From Halotalea alkalilenta DSM 17697 (lineage in GTDB: Bacteria; Pseudomonadota; Gammaproteobacteria; Pseudomonadales; Halomonadaceae), in the NCBI RefSeq assembly GCF_000621205.1, contig NZ_JHYY01000021.1, positions 1 through 64,000 on the forward strand: 64,000 nucleotides of DNA, written 5' to 3'. The notes under the pieces were generated by a model. The model did no database searches, was not told the DNA's origin, and saw only the letters and a program-made list of their open reading frames with translations. Of the stretch, positions 15,993-23,881 are shown in pieces. The position numbers and the translations under genes were made by a program. Positions within the stretch are counted from its first letter, which is position 1. Every line of letters begins with the position of its first letter.

Positions 15993-16052
15993 TGTGGACA
16001 ACCCTCGATTTCATCCAGAGCACACACACAGCTCATCCACAGCTAACCCACA
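15993..16052 (-). promoter_or_regulatory. three DnaA-box-like sequences upstream of nrdA
   Basis: TTGTCCACA (minus strand, 16001-15993), TCATCCACA (16033-16041) and TAACCCACA (16044-16052) each differ from the DnaA box TTATNCACA by one or two bases. They lie about 330-390 bp upstream of the nrdA start, beyond the NrdR boxes. E. coli nrdAB is also DnaA-controlled. No further DnaA boxes or AT-rich unwinding region suggest a replication origin. Confidence 0.4.
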
Positions 16053-16085
16053 GGAAACGCCTTCGGAGACCATCGCGCGCAATGG

Positions 16086-16108
16086 AAAAACCGGCCATGC
16101 GGCCGGTT
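16086..16108 (-). terminator. intrinsic terminator of the MFS transporter gene
   Basis: AACCGGCC (16089-16096) and GGCCGGTT (16101-16108) with loop ATGC; on the minus strand the stem is followed by U5. It lies 22 bp past the stop at 16131. Confidence 0.85.
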
Positions 16109-16130
16109 CGAAAGTACAGGTTGGAGAGAT

Positions 16131-17441
16131 TCAGAAGGCCCGGTCGCGGGTCTCACCGATCGAGAGGATCGCCACCAGGCTGAGCAGCGCCATGCCCACC
16201 ACATAGCCCCCGACCCATTGCAGCCCGCCCCAGCCGACCAGCCACTGCGCCGCATAGGGCGCGAGCGAAGCGCCGAGGATGCCGGCCAGGTTGTAGGCCG
16301 CGCACGCACCGGTATAGCGCACCCGAACTGGAAACAGCTCGGGCAGCAGCGCTCCCATCGGGGCGAATATCCACCCCATCGCCAGTAATCCCATGCACAA
16401 GAACAAGAGCATCGAAGGCGTCGAGCCGCTGGCCACCAAGCTGCCGAGGACGAGCCCGGTAAGCAGCGTGAAGCAAAGCCCGCTGACGATCACTGGACGC
16501 CGCCCGAAACGATCGCAGGCCAGTGCCGAAACCGGCGTCGCCAGCGCCATGAACACGATCGCCACGCAGAGCATGGCAAGGAAACCACCGCGGTCGAAGC
16601 CGAGCTGGCTGGTCGCATGGTTCAACGTGAACACCGTGGTGATGTAGAAGATCGCGTAGCAGGCCACCATCGCGAACGTGCCCTGGAGAAGCGGGCGCCG
16701 GTGGTCACGCAGCAGCTCCTTGAGCGGTGCGCGCACCGGCTCACGCGCCTGTTCACGAAGAAACGCCTCGGACTCGACCAGGGATACCCGGACGTAGAGG
16801 CCGAGGAACACCAGCACCGCGCTGACCAGAAACGGAATGCGCCAGCCCCAGGCCATGAAAGACTCGCTGCTCATCCCGAGCAGCAGCACGAGGAACATGC
16901 CGTTGGCGAGCAGAAAGCCAAGCGACGGCCCCAACTGCGGGAACATCCCGAACCAAGCGCGCCGCCCCTTGGGCGCGTTCTCGGTGACCAGCAGCGCAGC
17001 GCCTCCCCACTCGCCGCCGATGCCGAGCCCCTGGCAGAAGCGCAGCACGCAGAGCAGGATCGGCGCGGCCACACCGATCGAGGCATAGCCGGGCAGCAGC
17101 CCGATGCCTACCGTGGCGACGCCCATCAGCAGCAGGCTTGCGACCAGGGTCGACTTGCGCCCGAGCCGGTCGCCGAAATGGCCGAACAGCACCGAGCCAA
17201 CCGGACGCGCGACGAAGGCGATACCAAAGCTCATGAAGGCGGCGAGCGTTTGCACTCCGGGCGATTCGGAGGGAAAGAACGCGGGCCCGATCACCAACGC
17301 TGCGGCGGTGGCGAAGATATAGAAGTCATAGAATTCGATCGTGGTGCCGATCAGGCTCGCCGCGATCACCTTGCGCGGCGAATTGGCCGGCCGCACGCGC
17401 TCGGCGGCGCTTTCCTCTGCCAGGGCGGTGTCGAGGGTCAT
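16131..17441 (-). CDS. MFS transporter, metabolite:H+ symporter (MHS/ShiA-like) family
   Basis: A 436-residue 12-helix MFS permease. The N-terminal VIAASLIGTTIEFYDFYIFA and the loop GHFGDRLGRKS are hallmarks of the MHS subfamily, which carries small acids such as shikimate, citrate, alpha-ketoglutarate or proline/betaine with protons. The internal repeat loop CDRFGRRPV is present. The substrate cannot be assigned. The gene is monocistronic, has its own terminator, and is followed upstream by a 320-bp gap. Start ATG at 17441. Confidence 0.85.
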   Translation of the reverse strand: MTLDTALAEESAAERVRPANSPRKVIAASLIGTTIEFYDFYIFATAAALVIGPAFFPSESPGVQTLAAFMSFGIAFVARPVGSVLFGHFGDRLGRKSTLVASLLLMGVATVGIGLLPGYASIGVAAPILLCVLRFCQGLGIGGEWGGAALLVTENAPKGRRAWFGMFPQLGPSLGFLLANGMFLVLLLGMSSESFMAWGWRIPFLVSAVLVFLGLYVRVSLVESEAFLREQAREPVRAPLKELLRDHRRPLLQGTFAMVACYAIFYITTVFTLNHATSQLGFDRGGFLAMLCVAIVFMALATPVSALACDRFGRRPVIVSGLCFTLLTGLVLGSLVASGSTPSMLLFLCMGLLAMGWIFAPMGALLPELFPVRVRYTGACAAYNLAGILGASLAPYAAQWLVGWGGLQWVGGYVVGMALLSLVAILSIGETRDRAF

Positions 17442-17761
17442 GTATGTCGTGCTCCAGCTGGCGCCAGGTCCCCGCTACGGGGGGAGTCGGGTGTCGATAG
17501 AGAGGGCATGGAAATTCCGTGCGGCGCCGAGGCGATAGCGGGGGCCGCGCGGTGAGAGAGTTGCGGTGGCGGCTCGCCAAGGATGGGAGACGAACCGTCG
17601 GACGCCGATCAGGATCGAGGATCGACGCGACCACCGCGGACCTTCGGGGGTTGGAAGGCATGCGCAGTATAAGCGCCCCAACCGGACCGCGCATGCCCTA
17701 CTTTAGACAAAAACGGCAATTCAATATCAACATATTCTCAGTATTAGCAATCCACCACATC
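17442..17761. other. 320-bp intergenic region with no feature found
   Basis: Between the MFS gene start and the OsmC gene end. The half near 17700-17760 is AT-rich compared with its surroundings. I see no open frame with a ribosome-binding site, no tRNA and no clear terminator or operator. Confidence 0.5.
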
Positions 17762-18235
17762 TCAAACGATGAAACAGGGTTCGCAGCGCACCTCGCTTCT
17801 GACCGAGTTGGCGATGAAGCATGCCTGGTGAGCCTGATGGTGGATCCGCTCGATCAGCGCGCGCTCCGGCTGCCTGTCCCCGGCGAAGATCACCTCTGGA
17901 CGCAGCACGACCTCGCGGATCATTTCACGCCCGGCCTCGTCCTTGCCCATCACCCCGTAGGCGGGATCGAAGTAGCGATCCACGCACAGCCGCCGCTTGG
18001 CCGCGATGCCGAGAAACCAAAGCATGTGGCAGCTGGCGAGCGCAGCGACGAACAGCTCCTCTGGATCGACCGCGCAGGCATCGGACATCGGCTCCGGCAC
18101 CACCAGCGGCGACGAGGATCCATCCAGCTCGATGCCGCCGTCGAAACGCAGGCGGTGACGACGGCTATAGAGATTGTCGGTGAACCGCTGCTCCCCACGC
18201 AGCCATTCGAGCTCGGCGGTGTAACGGTGGCTCAT
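17762..18235 (-). CDS. OsmC-family peroxiredoxin-like protein
   Basis: A 157-residue OsmC/Ohr-fold protein. PEELFVAALASCHMLWFLGIAAKR carries the first redox Cys (about residue 69) and the helix typical of the family; a second Cys lies in HHQAHQACFIANSVRSEV (about 140). Such proteins reduce organic hydroperoxides. It overlaps the CTP-synthase-like gene by four bases (ATGA) and ends the three-gene operon with GST, consistent with a thiol/peroxide stress role. Confidence 0.85.
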   Translation of the reverse strand: MSHRYTAELEWLRGEQRFTDNLYSRRHRLRFDGGIELDGSSSPLVVPEPMSDACAVDPEELFVAALASCHMLWFLGIAAKRRLCVDRYFDPAYGVMGKDEAGREMIREVVLRPEVIFAGDRQPERALIERIHHQAHQACFIANSVRSEVRCEPCFIV

Positions 18236-18948
18236 ATGCGGGCTCCTGGTGAAAATGCGTGCCGCGCAGCCGCCGCCAGCAGACCCTCGGCGAGCGGCAC
18301 CCGCTTGCCCTCGAGCGCGGCACGCTCGGGCTGGAACAGGACAGCGACGAAAAATGGATGATCGCTGAGTTCGAACCCGCGCACCTCGCCGCTTTCATCT
18401 TCGGCGTTGATCCGCAAACGGTCGCCGAACAATCCCTCGCGATAGGCCTGATTGACGCCGAAGCTGCAGCGATAGCGCGCCTCGATCTCGAGTGCACCAT
18501 CGTGCAACGCGCTCAAACGGCTCCCCGGCAGCAGCCGTACCGGCTGCGATTGCTCGATCAAAGCACAGGCCAGCAGCGCGATCACCGCACGGCCCCCATC
18601 GACCAGTTCGGCATGGGTGGCATCATCCCAGCCGAGCACGTCGAGCGCCCATTCGAGCAGCGCATGCTGGCAGCCACCGCAGGTGCCGACGAAAGGCACC
18701 CGGGCTTCCCGCGCGGCGCGGATCATCGAGAGTACCCGCCCGGTATCGGCGTAGGGGCTGCCCGGTGTACACCAAAGCGCATCCCAGCGCGGCGCGTCGT
18801 TCTCCAGTTCAACGGTTGCGAGCCACACGCCTTCGACCTCGATACCGAGCCGCGCGGCAGCCCGGTCGAGGGCGAGCGGAATAGCCCGATGAGCGGTCAC
18901 GGCGTCCGAACGATCGCCGATCAGACCAACACGCAAAGGCCGGGTCAT
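18232..18948 (-). CDS. CTP synthase C-terminal-region-related protein (Cys form of a selenoprotein family)
   Basis: A 238-residue class-I glutamine-amidotransferase-like protein known as 'CTP synthase C-terminal region-related (seleno)protein'. The family signature GTCGGCQHALLEWA (about residue 90) is present with Cys at the position where some relatives carry selenocysteine. LRVGLIGDRSDAVTAHRAIP at the N-terminus is also typical. It has no synthetase domain, so it is not CTP synthase. Substrate and reaction are unknown. It overlaps osmC and follows GST by 13 bp, with GGAG before its ATG. Confidence 0.8.
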   Translation of the reverse strand: MTRPLRVGLIGDRSDAVTAHRAIPLALDRAAARLGIEVEGVWLATVELENDAPRWDALWCTPGSPYADTGRVLSMIRAAREARVPFVGTCGGCQHALLEWALDVLGWDDATHAELVDGGRAVIALLACALIEQSQPVRLLPGSRLSALHDGALEIEARYRCSFGVNQAYREGLFGDRLRINAEDESGEVRGFELSDHPFFVAVLFQPERAALEGKRVPLAEGLLAAAARHAFSPGARI

Positions 18949-18961
18949 GCAGGTCTCCTGG

Positions 18962-19579
18962 TCAGGGTGAATCGAAATCGAAGGCGCGGAAGTCGTCGAG
19001 CCGCTCGGCGGCGGCGGAAAAGGCCCGCAGGCGCGGCGCTTCTATCCCCGCCGTCCATTCAGGCAGCATCACGCTGCAGAATCGCCACGCCACCGCCAGC
19101 GCAATCGCGCCATGGGTCGCCCGCTCGGCGTCGAGCGGCGGCGATGCGATGGCAAGCTCCTGCTCGAGCTCACGCCACGCCACCGCGAGCTGCATGTCGA
19201 TCCGCTCGATCCAGGGCGCGTGGCGCTTCTCCTCCGGGCGCAGCCGCTGCTCGTAGATCCGCTGCACCGCCTTTTCACACGCCGCCAGCGCCAGACCGGT
19301 GATCCTAAGGTCTCGCAGCGCATCCGCTGGCGCCGCCGGCGTAAGGCTTTGCGACGCGGCGAGCCGCTCGGCATGGAGGATGATCAGGCCTGAGTCGATC
19401 AGCACGGTGGCGTCATCACATACCAGGGTCGGCACCTTGAACAGCGGATTGATCGCACCGAACCGCTCGGGCTCGCTGAACACCGACAGCTGCTCGAGCT
19501 CGAACGCGATGCCGAGCCGACGCAGCGATATCGCGGTGCGCCTCACGTAGGGAGAATCGAGCATTCCGATCAAACGCAT
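18962..19579 (-). CDS. glutathione S-transferase family protein
   Basis: A 205-residue GST. The N-terminal thioredoxin-like domain starts MRLIGMLDSPYVRRTAISLR, with the likely catalytic Ser/Tyr in DSPYVRR; NPLFKVPTLVCDD holds the cis-Pro, and IDSGLIILHAE is the glutathione gamma-glutamyl contact. A helical C-terminal domain follows. It heads an operon with the CTP-synthase-related protein and the OsmC protein and is divergent from a LysR-type regulator, its most obvious candidate controller. Confidence 0.88.
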   Translation of the reverse strand: MRLIGMLDSPYVRRTAISLRRLGIAFELEQLSVFSEPERFGAINPLFKVPTLVCDDATVLIDSGLIILHAERLAASQSLTPAAPADALRDLRITGLALAACEKAVQRIYEQRLRPEEKRHAPWIERIDMQLAVAWRELEQELAIASPPLDAERATHGAIALAVAWRFCSVMLPEWTAGIEAPRLRAFSAAAERLDDFRAFDFDSP

Positions 19580-19714
19580 GTTCCATCTCCGTCAGCCATG
19601 CTTAACTTGGATATCGACCCGATGCGTCGACATCGCCGCTTCAAGCCGAATCTAGCCCTCCTCGCCGGCGATGAATATCGACTTCGTCATTCCATTTAGG
19701 TAAGCAAAACTGAC

Positions 19715-20608
19715 ATGCAACGCCTGCCCGCACTGAACACGCTGCGCTGCTTCGAGGCGACCGCCCGGCTCGGCAGCGTCACCCTCGCCGCCGCCGAGCT
19801 CTGCGTCAGCCACTCAGCGGTCAGCCAGCAGATCAAGCAGCTCGAGGAGCACCTGGGTGTCGCGCTGTTCGAGCGCAGCGGGAGAAGGATCATGGTCAGC
19901 GAGAATGGCAGGCTCTATGCGCTTCAGGTCGGCCACCACCTCGCCGAACTGAATGCCGCCACCAGACAGCTGAGGCGCGCTCCACGAAGCCCCAGCCTGA
20001 CCCTGTCGACCCTGCCTTCCTTCGGCCAGCACTGGCTGCTGCCAAGGCTGCCGCGCTTTCGCGCCCGCCATCCCGACTACCGGCTGGTCCTGCAGGTCGC
20101 CCTCGGCCTGCACGAGGCAGCGATCGCTGGTGCCGACCTGAGCGTGCGGATGGGGCTCGGCGAATGGCAGGGCATGACCAGCCAGAAGCTGTTCGAGGAT
20201 CGCTGGGTGATGGTCTGCGCGCCGCACTTCAACGGAGGCCGGCTGCCCGAGCGCGCCGAGGAGATCGTCCGCGCGCCGCGGATCGAGTCCGCGGAACCGT
20301 GGAGCGCCTGGTGCCAGGCGGCCGGCGTCGAGACCCCGCCGCCCGGCGGGCTCGCGATCAACGACTCGAACCTGATCCTCGAAGCGCTACGGCTCGGCTA
20401 CGGCGTCGCGCTCGAGCGGCTCAGCCTGGTCGCGGGAGCGCTCGCACGCGCAGAGCTGGTGCGGCTGAGCGAGATAGAGGTGAGCTACCCCTATCCCTAT
20501 TGGTTGGTATGGCCACGCGGACGCGGCGACTCCCCCGACTGCCGAGCGCTGCGCGCCTGGATCGAGGCGGAGGTGGAGGACTACCTGGCCAGCCTCGCGG
20601 CCGGCTAG
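19715..20608 (+). CDS. LysR-family transcriptional regulator (GcvA-like)
   Basis: A 297-residue LysR regulator. The N-terminal helix-turn-helix spans LRCFEATARLGSVTLAAAEL and VSHSAVSQQIKQLEEHLG; FERSGRRIMVSENGRLYA follows. The effector domain (about 90-290) has the GcvA-like SLTLSTLPSFGQHWLLPRL. It is divergent from GST (19579), with 135 bp between the starts, so control of that operon and of itself is likely. Effector unknown. Confidence 0.88.
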   Translation: MQRLPALNTLRCFEATARLGSVTLAAAELCVSHSAVSQQIKQLEEHLGVALFERSGRRIMVSENGRLYALQVGHHLAELNAATRQLRRAPRSPSLTLSTLPSFGQHWLLPRLPRFRARHPDYRLVLQVALGLHEAAIAGADLSVRMGLGEWQGMTSQKLFEDRWVMVCAPHFNGGRLPERAEEIVRAPRIESAEPWSAWCQAAGVETPPPGGLAINDSNLILEALRLGYGVALERLSLVAGALARAELVRLSEIEVSYPYPYWLVWPRGRGDSPDCRALRAWIEAEVEDYLASLAAG

Positions 20609-20671
20609 GGCGATCCAGGCCGGCCATGAAGCCGCGGACCGCCCCGGCCATGCAGGCCGAAGCGGCATCGA

Positions 20672-21688
20672 TCACAGCCGGACGATGAGCTTGCCGAGAT
20701 TGGCACCCTCGAGCAGGCCGATGAGCGCACTGGGCGCATTTTCCAGGCCATCGACCACATCCTCGAGATAGCGCACTTGGCCGCTTTCGACCCAGCCGCC
20801 CATGTCGCGCAGGAAGCTCGGAAACTGTTCGGCGACGAACTCGCGCTGGATGAAGCCGCGCAGGGTCAGGCTGCGGCTCAGCACCGCGTACATCACCGCC
20901 GGCAGCCGATCCTCGCCCTCGGCACGGCCGTGGGCGTTGTACTGGGCGATCAGGCCGCACACCGGCACCCTGGCGAACTCGTTGAGCAGCGGCAGCACGG
21001 CGTCCCATACCTTGCCGCCGACGTTCTCGAAATAGACATCGATACCGTCCGGGCAGGCCTGTGCCAGCTGTGCGGCGAAATCAGGCGCGCGATGATCGAG
21101 GGCGACATCGAAGCCGAAGTGCTCGCGCAGCAGCCGGCACTTATCGGCGCCGCCCGCGATCCCTACCGCGCGCGCGCCCTTGATCCGCGCGATCTGCCCT
21201 ACCGCCGAGCCCACCGGGCCGCTCGCCGCGGCGACCACCACGGTCTCGCCAGGGCGGGGCCGCCCGATGGTCAGAAGTCCCGAATAGGCGGTGAACCCTG
21301 GCATACCGAGCACCCCGAGGGCGGTGGTCGGTGGCAGCTTTGGGTCGAGCCGGCGCAGGTCGCTGCCATCGGAGATCGCATAGCGCTGCCAGCCCGAATA
21401 GGAGAGCACCAGATCACCTTCGGCGTAATCGGGATGCCGGCTCTCGACGACCCGGGCAACGGTGCCACCGACCATGGTCGCACCGATGGCTACCGGCTCG
21501 GCATAGGACTTGGCATCGCTCATCCGTCCACGCATGTAGGGGTCGAGCGACAGGTACTCTATCTCTAGCAGCACCTCACCCTCGCCGGGGCTCGGCACGC
21601 TGCTCTGTTCGAGGCGGAAATCACTCGGATCCGGACGCCCGACGGGGCGCTTGGCAAGTACCACGCGCTGATTGATCGATTGGCTCAT
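20672..21688 (-). CDS. NADP-dependent medium-chain oxidoreductase (CurA/YncB-like)
   Basis: A 338-residue zinc-independent medium-chain dehydrogenase/reductase of the prostaglandin-reductase / CurA group, which reduces alkenals, alkenones or curcumin-like enones with NADPH. FRLEQSSVPSPGEGEVLLEI and LSLDPYMRGRMSDAKSYAEP open the protein; the cofactor site is VVVAAASGPVGSAVGQIAR and IDVYFENVGGKVWDAVL is the family signature. I prefer the ATG at 21688, seven bases after AGGAG, over one two codons upstream with no room for a ribosome-binding site. It detoxifies reactive carbonyls, by family. Confidence 0.85.
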   Translation of the reverse strand: MSQSINQRVVLAKRPVGRPDPSDFRLEQSSVPSPGEGEVLLEIEYLSLDPYMRGRMSDAKSYAEPVAIGATMVGGTVARVVESRHPDYAEGDLVLSYSGWQRYAISDGSDLRRLDPKLPPTTALGVLGMPGFTAYSGLLTIGRPRPGETVVVAAASGPVGSAVGQIARIKGARAVGIAGGADKCRLLREHFGFDVALDHRAPDFAAQLAQACPDGIDVYFENVGGKVWDAVLPLLNEFARVPVCGLIAQYNAHGRAEGEDRLPAVMYAVLSRSLTLRGFIQREFVAEQFPSFLRDMGGWVESGQVRYLEDVVDGLENAPSALIGLLEGANLGKLIVRL

Positions 21689-21772
21689 TGGCATACTCCT
21701 TGATGACGTGCCCCCATCCTAGGCGACAATCCGTTCGCCTACTAAAGACATCGTCGCAACCGATGCCCAATG

Positions 21773-21803
21773 CGACGACCCCGGCACAAGGCCGGGGTCG
21801 TCG
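21773..21803. repeat. 31-bp hairpin repeat, copy 1
   Basis: CGACGACCCCGGC (21773-21785), ACAAG, GCCGGGGTCGTCG (21791-21803): a perfect 13-bp stem. An identical copy lies 366 bp downstream. Confidence 0.9.
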
Positions 21804-22138
21804 CCCAGACTGCTGACAAAGTATTTGAAGATGCCACGATGGCTTCCAGCCGCCTCCGAGAGCGCGCTGGCCGGCAATCGATTGCACCGGGGTTTGCGAC
21901 ATGGATGTCGCAAAAGGCGCGCCCGGACAGGGACGTCCATGCGCGCCGACCCGAGGGCAAGCGATTGATCGGCCAGGGTTTCGCGATCTCGTGGCGGCGC
22001 GTCCCCCTGAAGGGGGAGCGCGAGGGGTCCGCCCCTCGCATCTAAGCGAGCAAGAGGCGCGTTAGGACCCAAACGGTTCTCGACTCGCCAGGATTGAGAG
22101 CGTCGCTGGGTCAAAAGGGGTTTGTCATTAATCTGATG
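21804..22138. mobile_element. structured non-coding element between paired hairpin repeats (MITE- or REPIN-like)
   Basis: About 335 bp without a credible gene, bounded by two identical 31-bp hairpins. Just inside them the ends are imperfect inverted repeats: CAGACTGCTGACAAAG on the left against CTTTGTCAT-type sequence ending ATTAATCTG on the right (about 13 of 16 bases pair). Inside are three further palindromes: TTTGCGACAT / ATGTCGCAAA (21893-21914), CTCCCCCT-type stem (about 22002-22018) and CGAGGGG / CCCCTCG (about 22020-22037). The symmetry suggests a non-autonomous mobile or REP-derived element; no transposase or clear target-site duplication is visible. Confidence 0.5.
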
Positions 22139-22169
22139 CGACGACCCCGGCACAAGGCCGGGGTCGTCG
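22139..22169. repeat. 31-bp hairpin repeat, copy 2
   Basis: Identical to the copy at 21773-21803, including the preceding ATG and the following GCC. It lies 31 bp past the stop of the leftward APC permease, so it could also terminate that gene, though it has no U-run. Confidence 0.9.
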
Positions 22170-22199
22170 CCGATCGTCCGCCGCTGGGCGGGGGCGAGC

Positions 22200-23597
22200 T
22201 CAGTGCAGGTTCTCGAGCTTGGCGTGCCGGCGCGAGTAGCCGAAGTAGAACACCAGGCCGATCGCCAGCCAGATCATGAAAGCGATCCAGGTCTCGAGCG
22301 CCAGGTTGAACATCAGGATCAGACAGATCACCACCGAGAGCGGCCCCAGCACCCAGGGTGCCGGCACCTTGAAGGCGCGCTTGAGGTCGGGGCGCGTCCT
22401 GCGCAGCACCGGCACCGACAGCGAGATGATGGTGAAGGCCAGCAGGGTGCCCATGTTGATCAGCTCGGCCAGCGCGCTGAGCGGCACGGTAGCCGCGATC
22501 AGCGCCGACAGCGTACCGAGCAGCCAGGTCGACGCGACCGGCACCTGACGGTCGTCGACCTTCGACATCCAGCCCGGCATCAGCCCGTCACGGGACATCG
22601 CGAACACCACCCGGGTCAAGCCATAGCCCATCACCAGGATCACGGTCATCATCCCGGTCACCGCGGCGAGGCTGACCAGCCCGGCGAGCCAGTCGATCCC
22701 GGCCCGCTGGAACACCAGCGCGATCGGATCATCGACACCGCGGAAATCGGCGAACGGTACGATACCGGTGGCTATCGTCGCGACCAGCGCATAGAGCACC
22801 GCGCAGATCAAAAGCGAACCGATCAGGCCGATCGGCAGATCACGCTGCGGCTGGCGCACCTCTTCGGCGGCGGAGGAGACAGCGTCGAAGCCGAGGAAGG
22901 CGAAGAACACCAGCGCAGCGGCGCTGACCACCCCAGAGACGCCGAATGGCGCATAAGGCTCGAAGTTCTCCGGCTTGACGTACCAGATACCGACCGCGAT
23001 CACGAGCAGGATCACCGCGATCTTGATCACCACCAGCAGGTTGTTGATCCGTTTCGACTCGCGGATACCGAGGGCGAGGACCGAGGTGATCGCCATCATG
23101 ATCACGAAGGCCGGCAGGTTGAACAGCGTGGTCTCGCCCGCGGCGTTGACCCCGGGCGCGGCGGTCAGCGCGGTGGGCAGATGCAGGCCGAAACCGCCGA
23201 TCAGCGACTGGAAATAGCCGGACCAGCCCACCGATACCGCGGCGGTGGCAAGGCCGTACTCGGCGATCAGGCTCCAGCCGACGATCCATGCCACCAGTTC
23301 GCCGAGGGTGGCGTAGCTGTAGGTATAGCCGGAGCCCGCCACCGGGATCATCGAAGCGAACTCGGAATAGCACAGCGCCGCCAGCGCGCAGGCACTGGCC
23401 GCGAGGATGAAGGAGAGCGCCAGCGCAGGCCCGGCCTGCACCGCCCCGACCCCGGTGAGGACGAAGATCCCGGTACCCACCATCGCCCCCAGCCCCAACA
23501 TGATCAGGTCGGTGGCGCCGAGCACCTTCTTCAGCTCCGACTTGCGCGCATTGGCGCCGGTCATGACCTCGATTCTTTTCTTACGGAATAGACTCAT
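22200..23597 (-). CDS. APC-superfamily amino acid permease (CAT/YfnA-like)
   Basis: A 465-residue permease with about 12 membrane helices, of the amino-acid/polyamine/organocation superfamily. ATDLIMLGLGAMVGTGIFVL at the first helix holds the conserved GxGIF substrate backbone-binding motif; GFDAVSSAAEEVRQPQRDLP is the family signature in helix 6-loop. The pattern is nearest the CAT/YfnA subgroup. Substrate not assignable. AAGAGG precedes the ATG at 23597. It lies alone between the repeat element and the chemoreceptor gene. Confidence 0.87.
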   Translation of the reverse strand: MSLFRKKRIEVMTGANARKSELKKVLGATDLIMLGLGAMVGTGIFVLTGVGAVQAGPALALSFILAASACALAALCYSEFASMIPVAGSGYTYSYATLGELVAWIVGWSLIAEYGLATAAVSVGWSGYFQSLIGGFGLHLPTALTAAPGVNAAGETTLFNLPAFVIMMAITSVLALGIRESKRINNLLVVIKIAVILLVIAVGIWYVKPENFEPYAPFGVSGVVSAAALVFFAFLGFDAVSSAAEEVRQPQRDLPIGLIGSLLICAVLYALVATIATGIVPFADFRGVDDPIALVFQRAGIDWLAGLVSLAAVTGMMTVILVMGYGLTRVVFAMSRDGLMPGWMSKVDDRQVPVASTWLLGTLSALIAATVPLSALAELINMGTLLAFTIISLSVPVLRRTRPDLKRAFKVPAPWVLGPLSVVICLILMFNLALETWIAFMIWLAIGLVFYFGYSRRHAKLENLH

Positions 23598-23881
23598 GAA
23601 TGCCTCTTGAAACGCATCCCTGGTGCGTAGTTGTACGAATTCGCCCGATGCGTCGCATGCGCACGAAATGGGAAGTCGCCATCGGCACAGCGGCCGATGA
23701 GAGCGGCATTTTCCACCAACCGGGAGCGTTTGTCTTTGTCACCCGAACACTTTGGGGCATTCGGATCGCCCAGCGTCGACCCTTCAAGCAATTTTTCTTA
23801 CCGCCGATACATCCAAGCTGACGCGCTATTCCCCCGTAATCCCGCATCGCTGGGCGATGCCCCGATAGGTACCTTAGGCGC

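Noticed and set aside
15993-16052. Replication origin suggested by DnaA-box-like 9-mers
   Set aside because: Only three imperfect boxes and no AT-rich unwinding region, dnaA, gyrB or rpmH nearby; nrd regulation explains them better.
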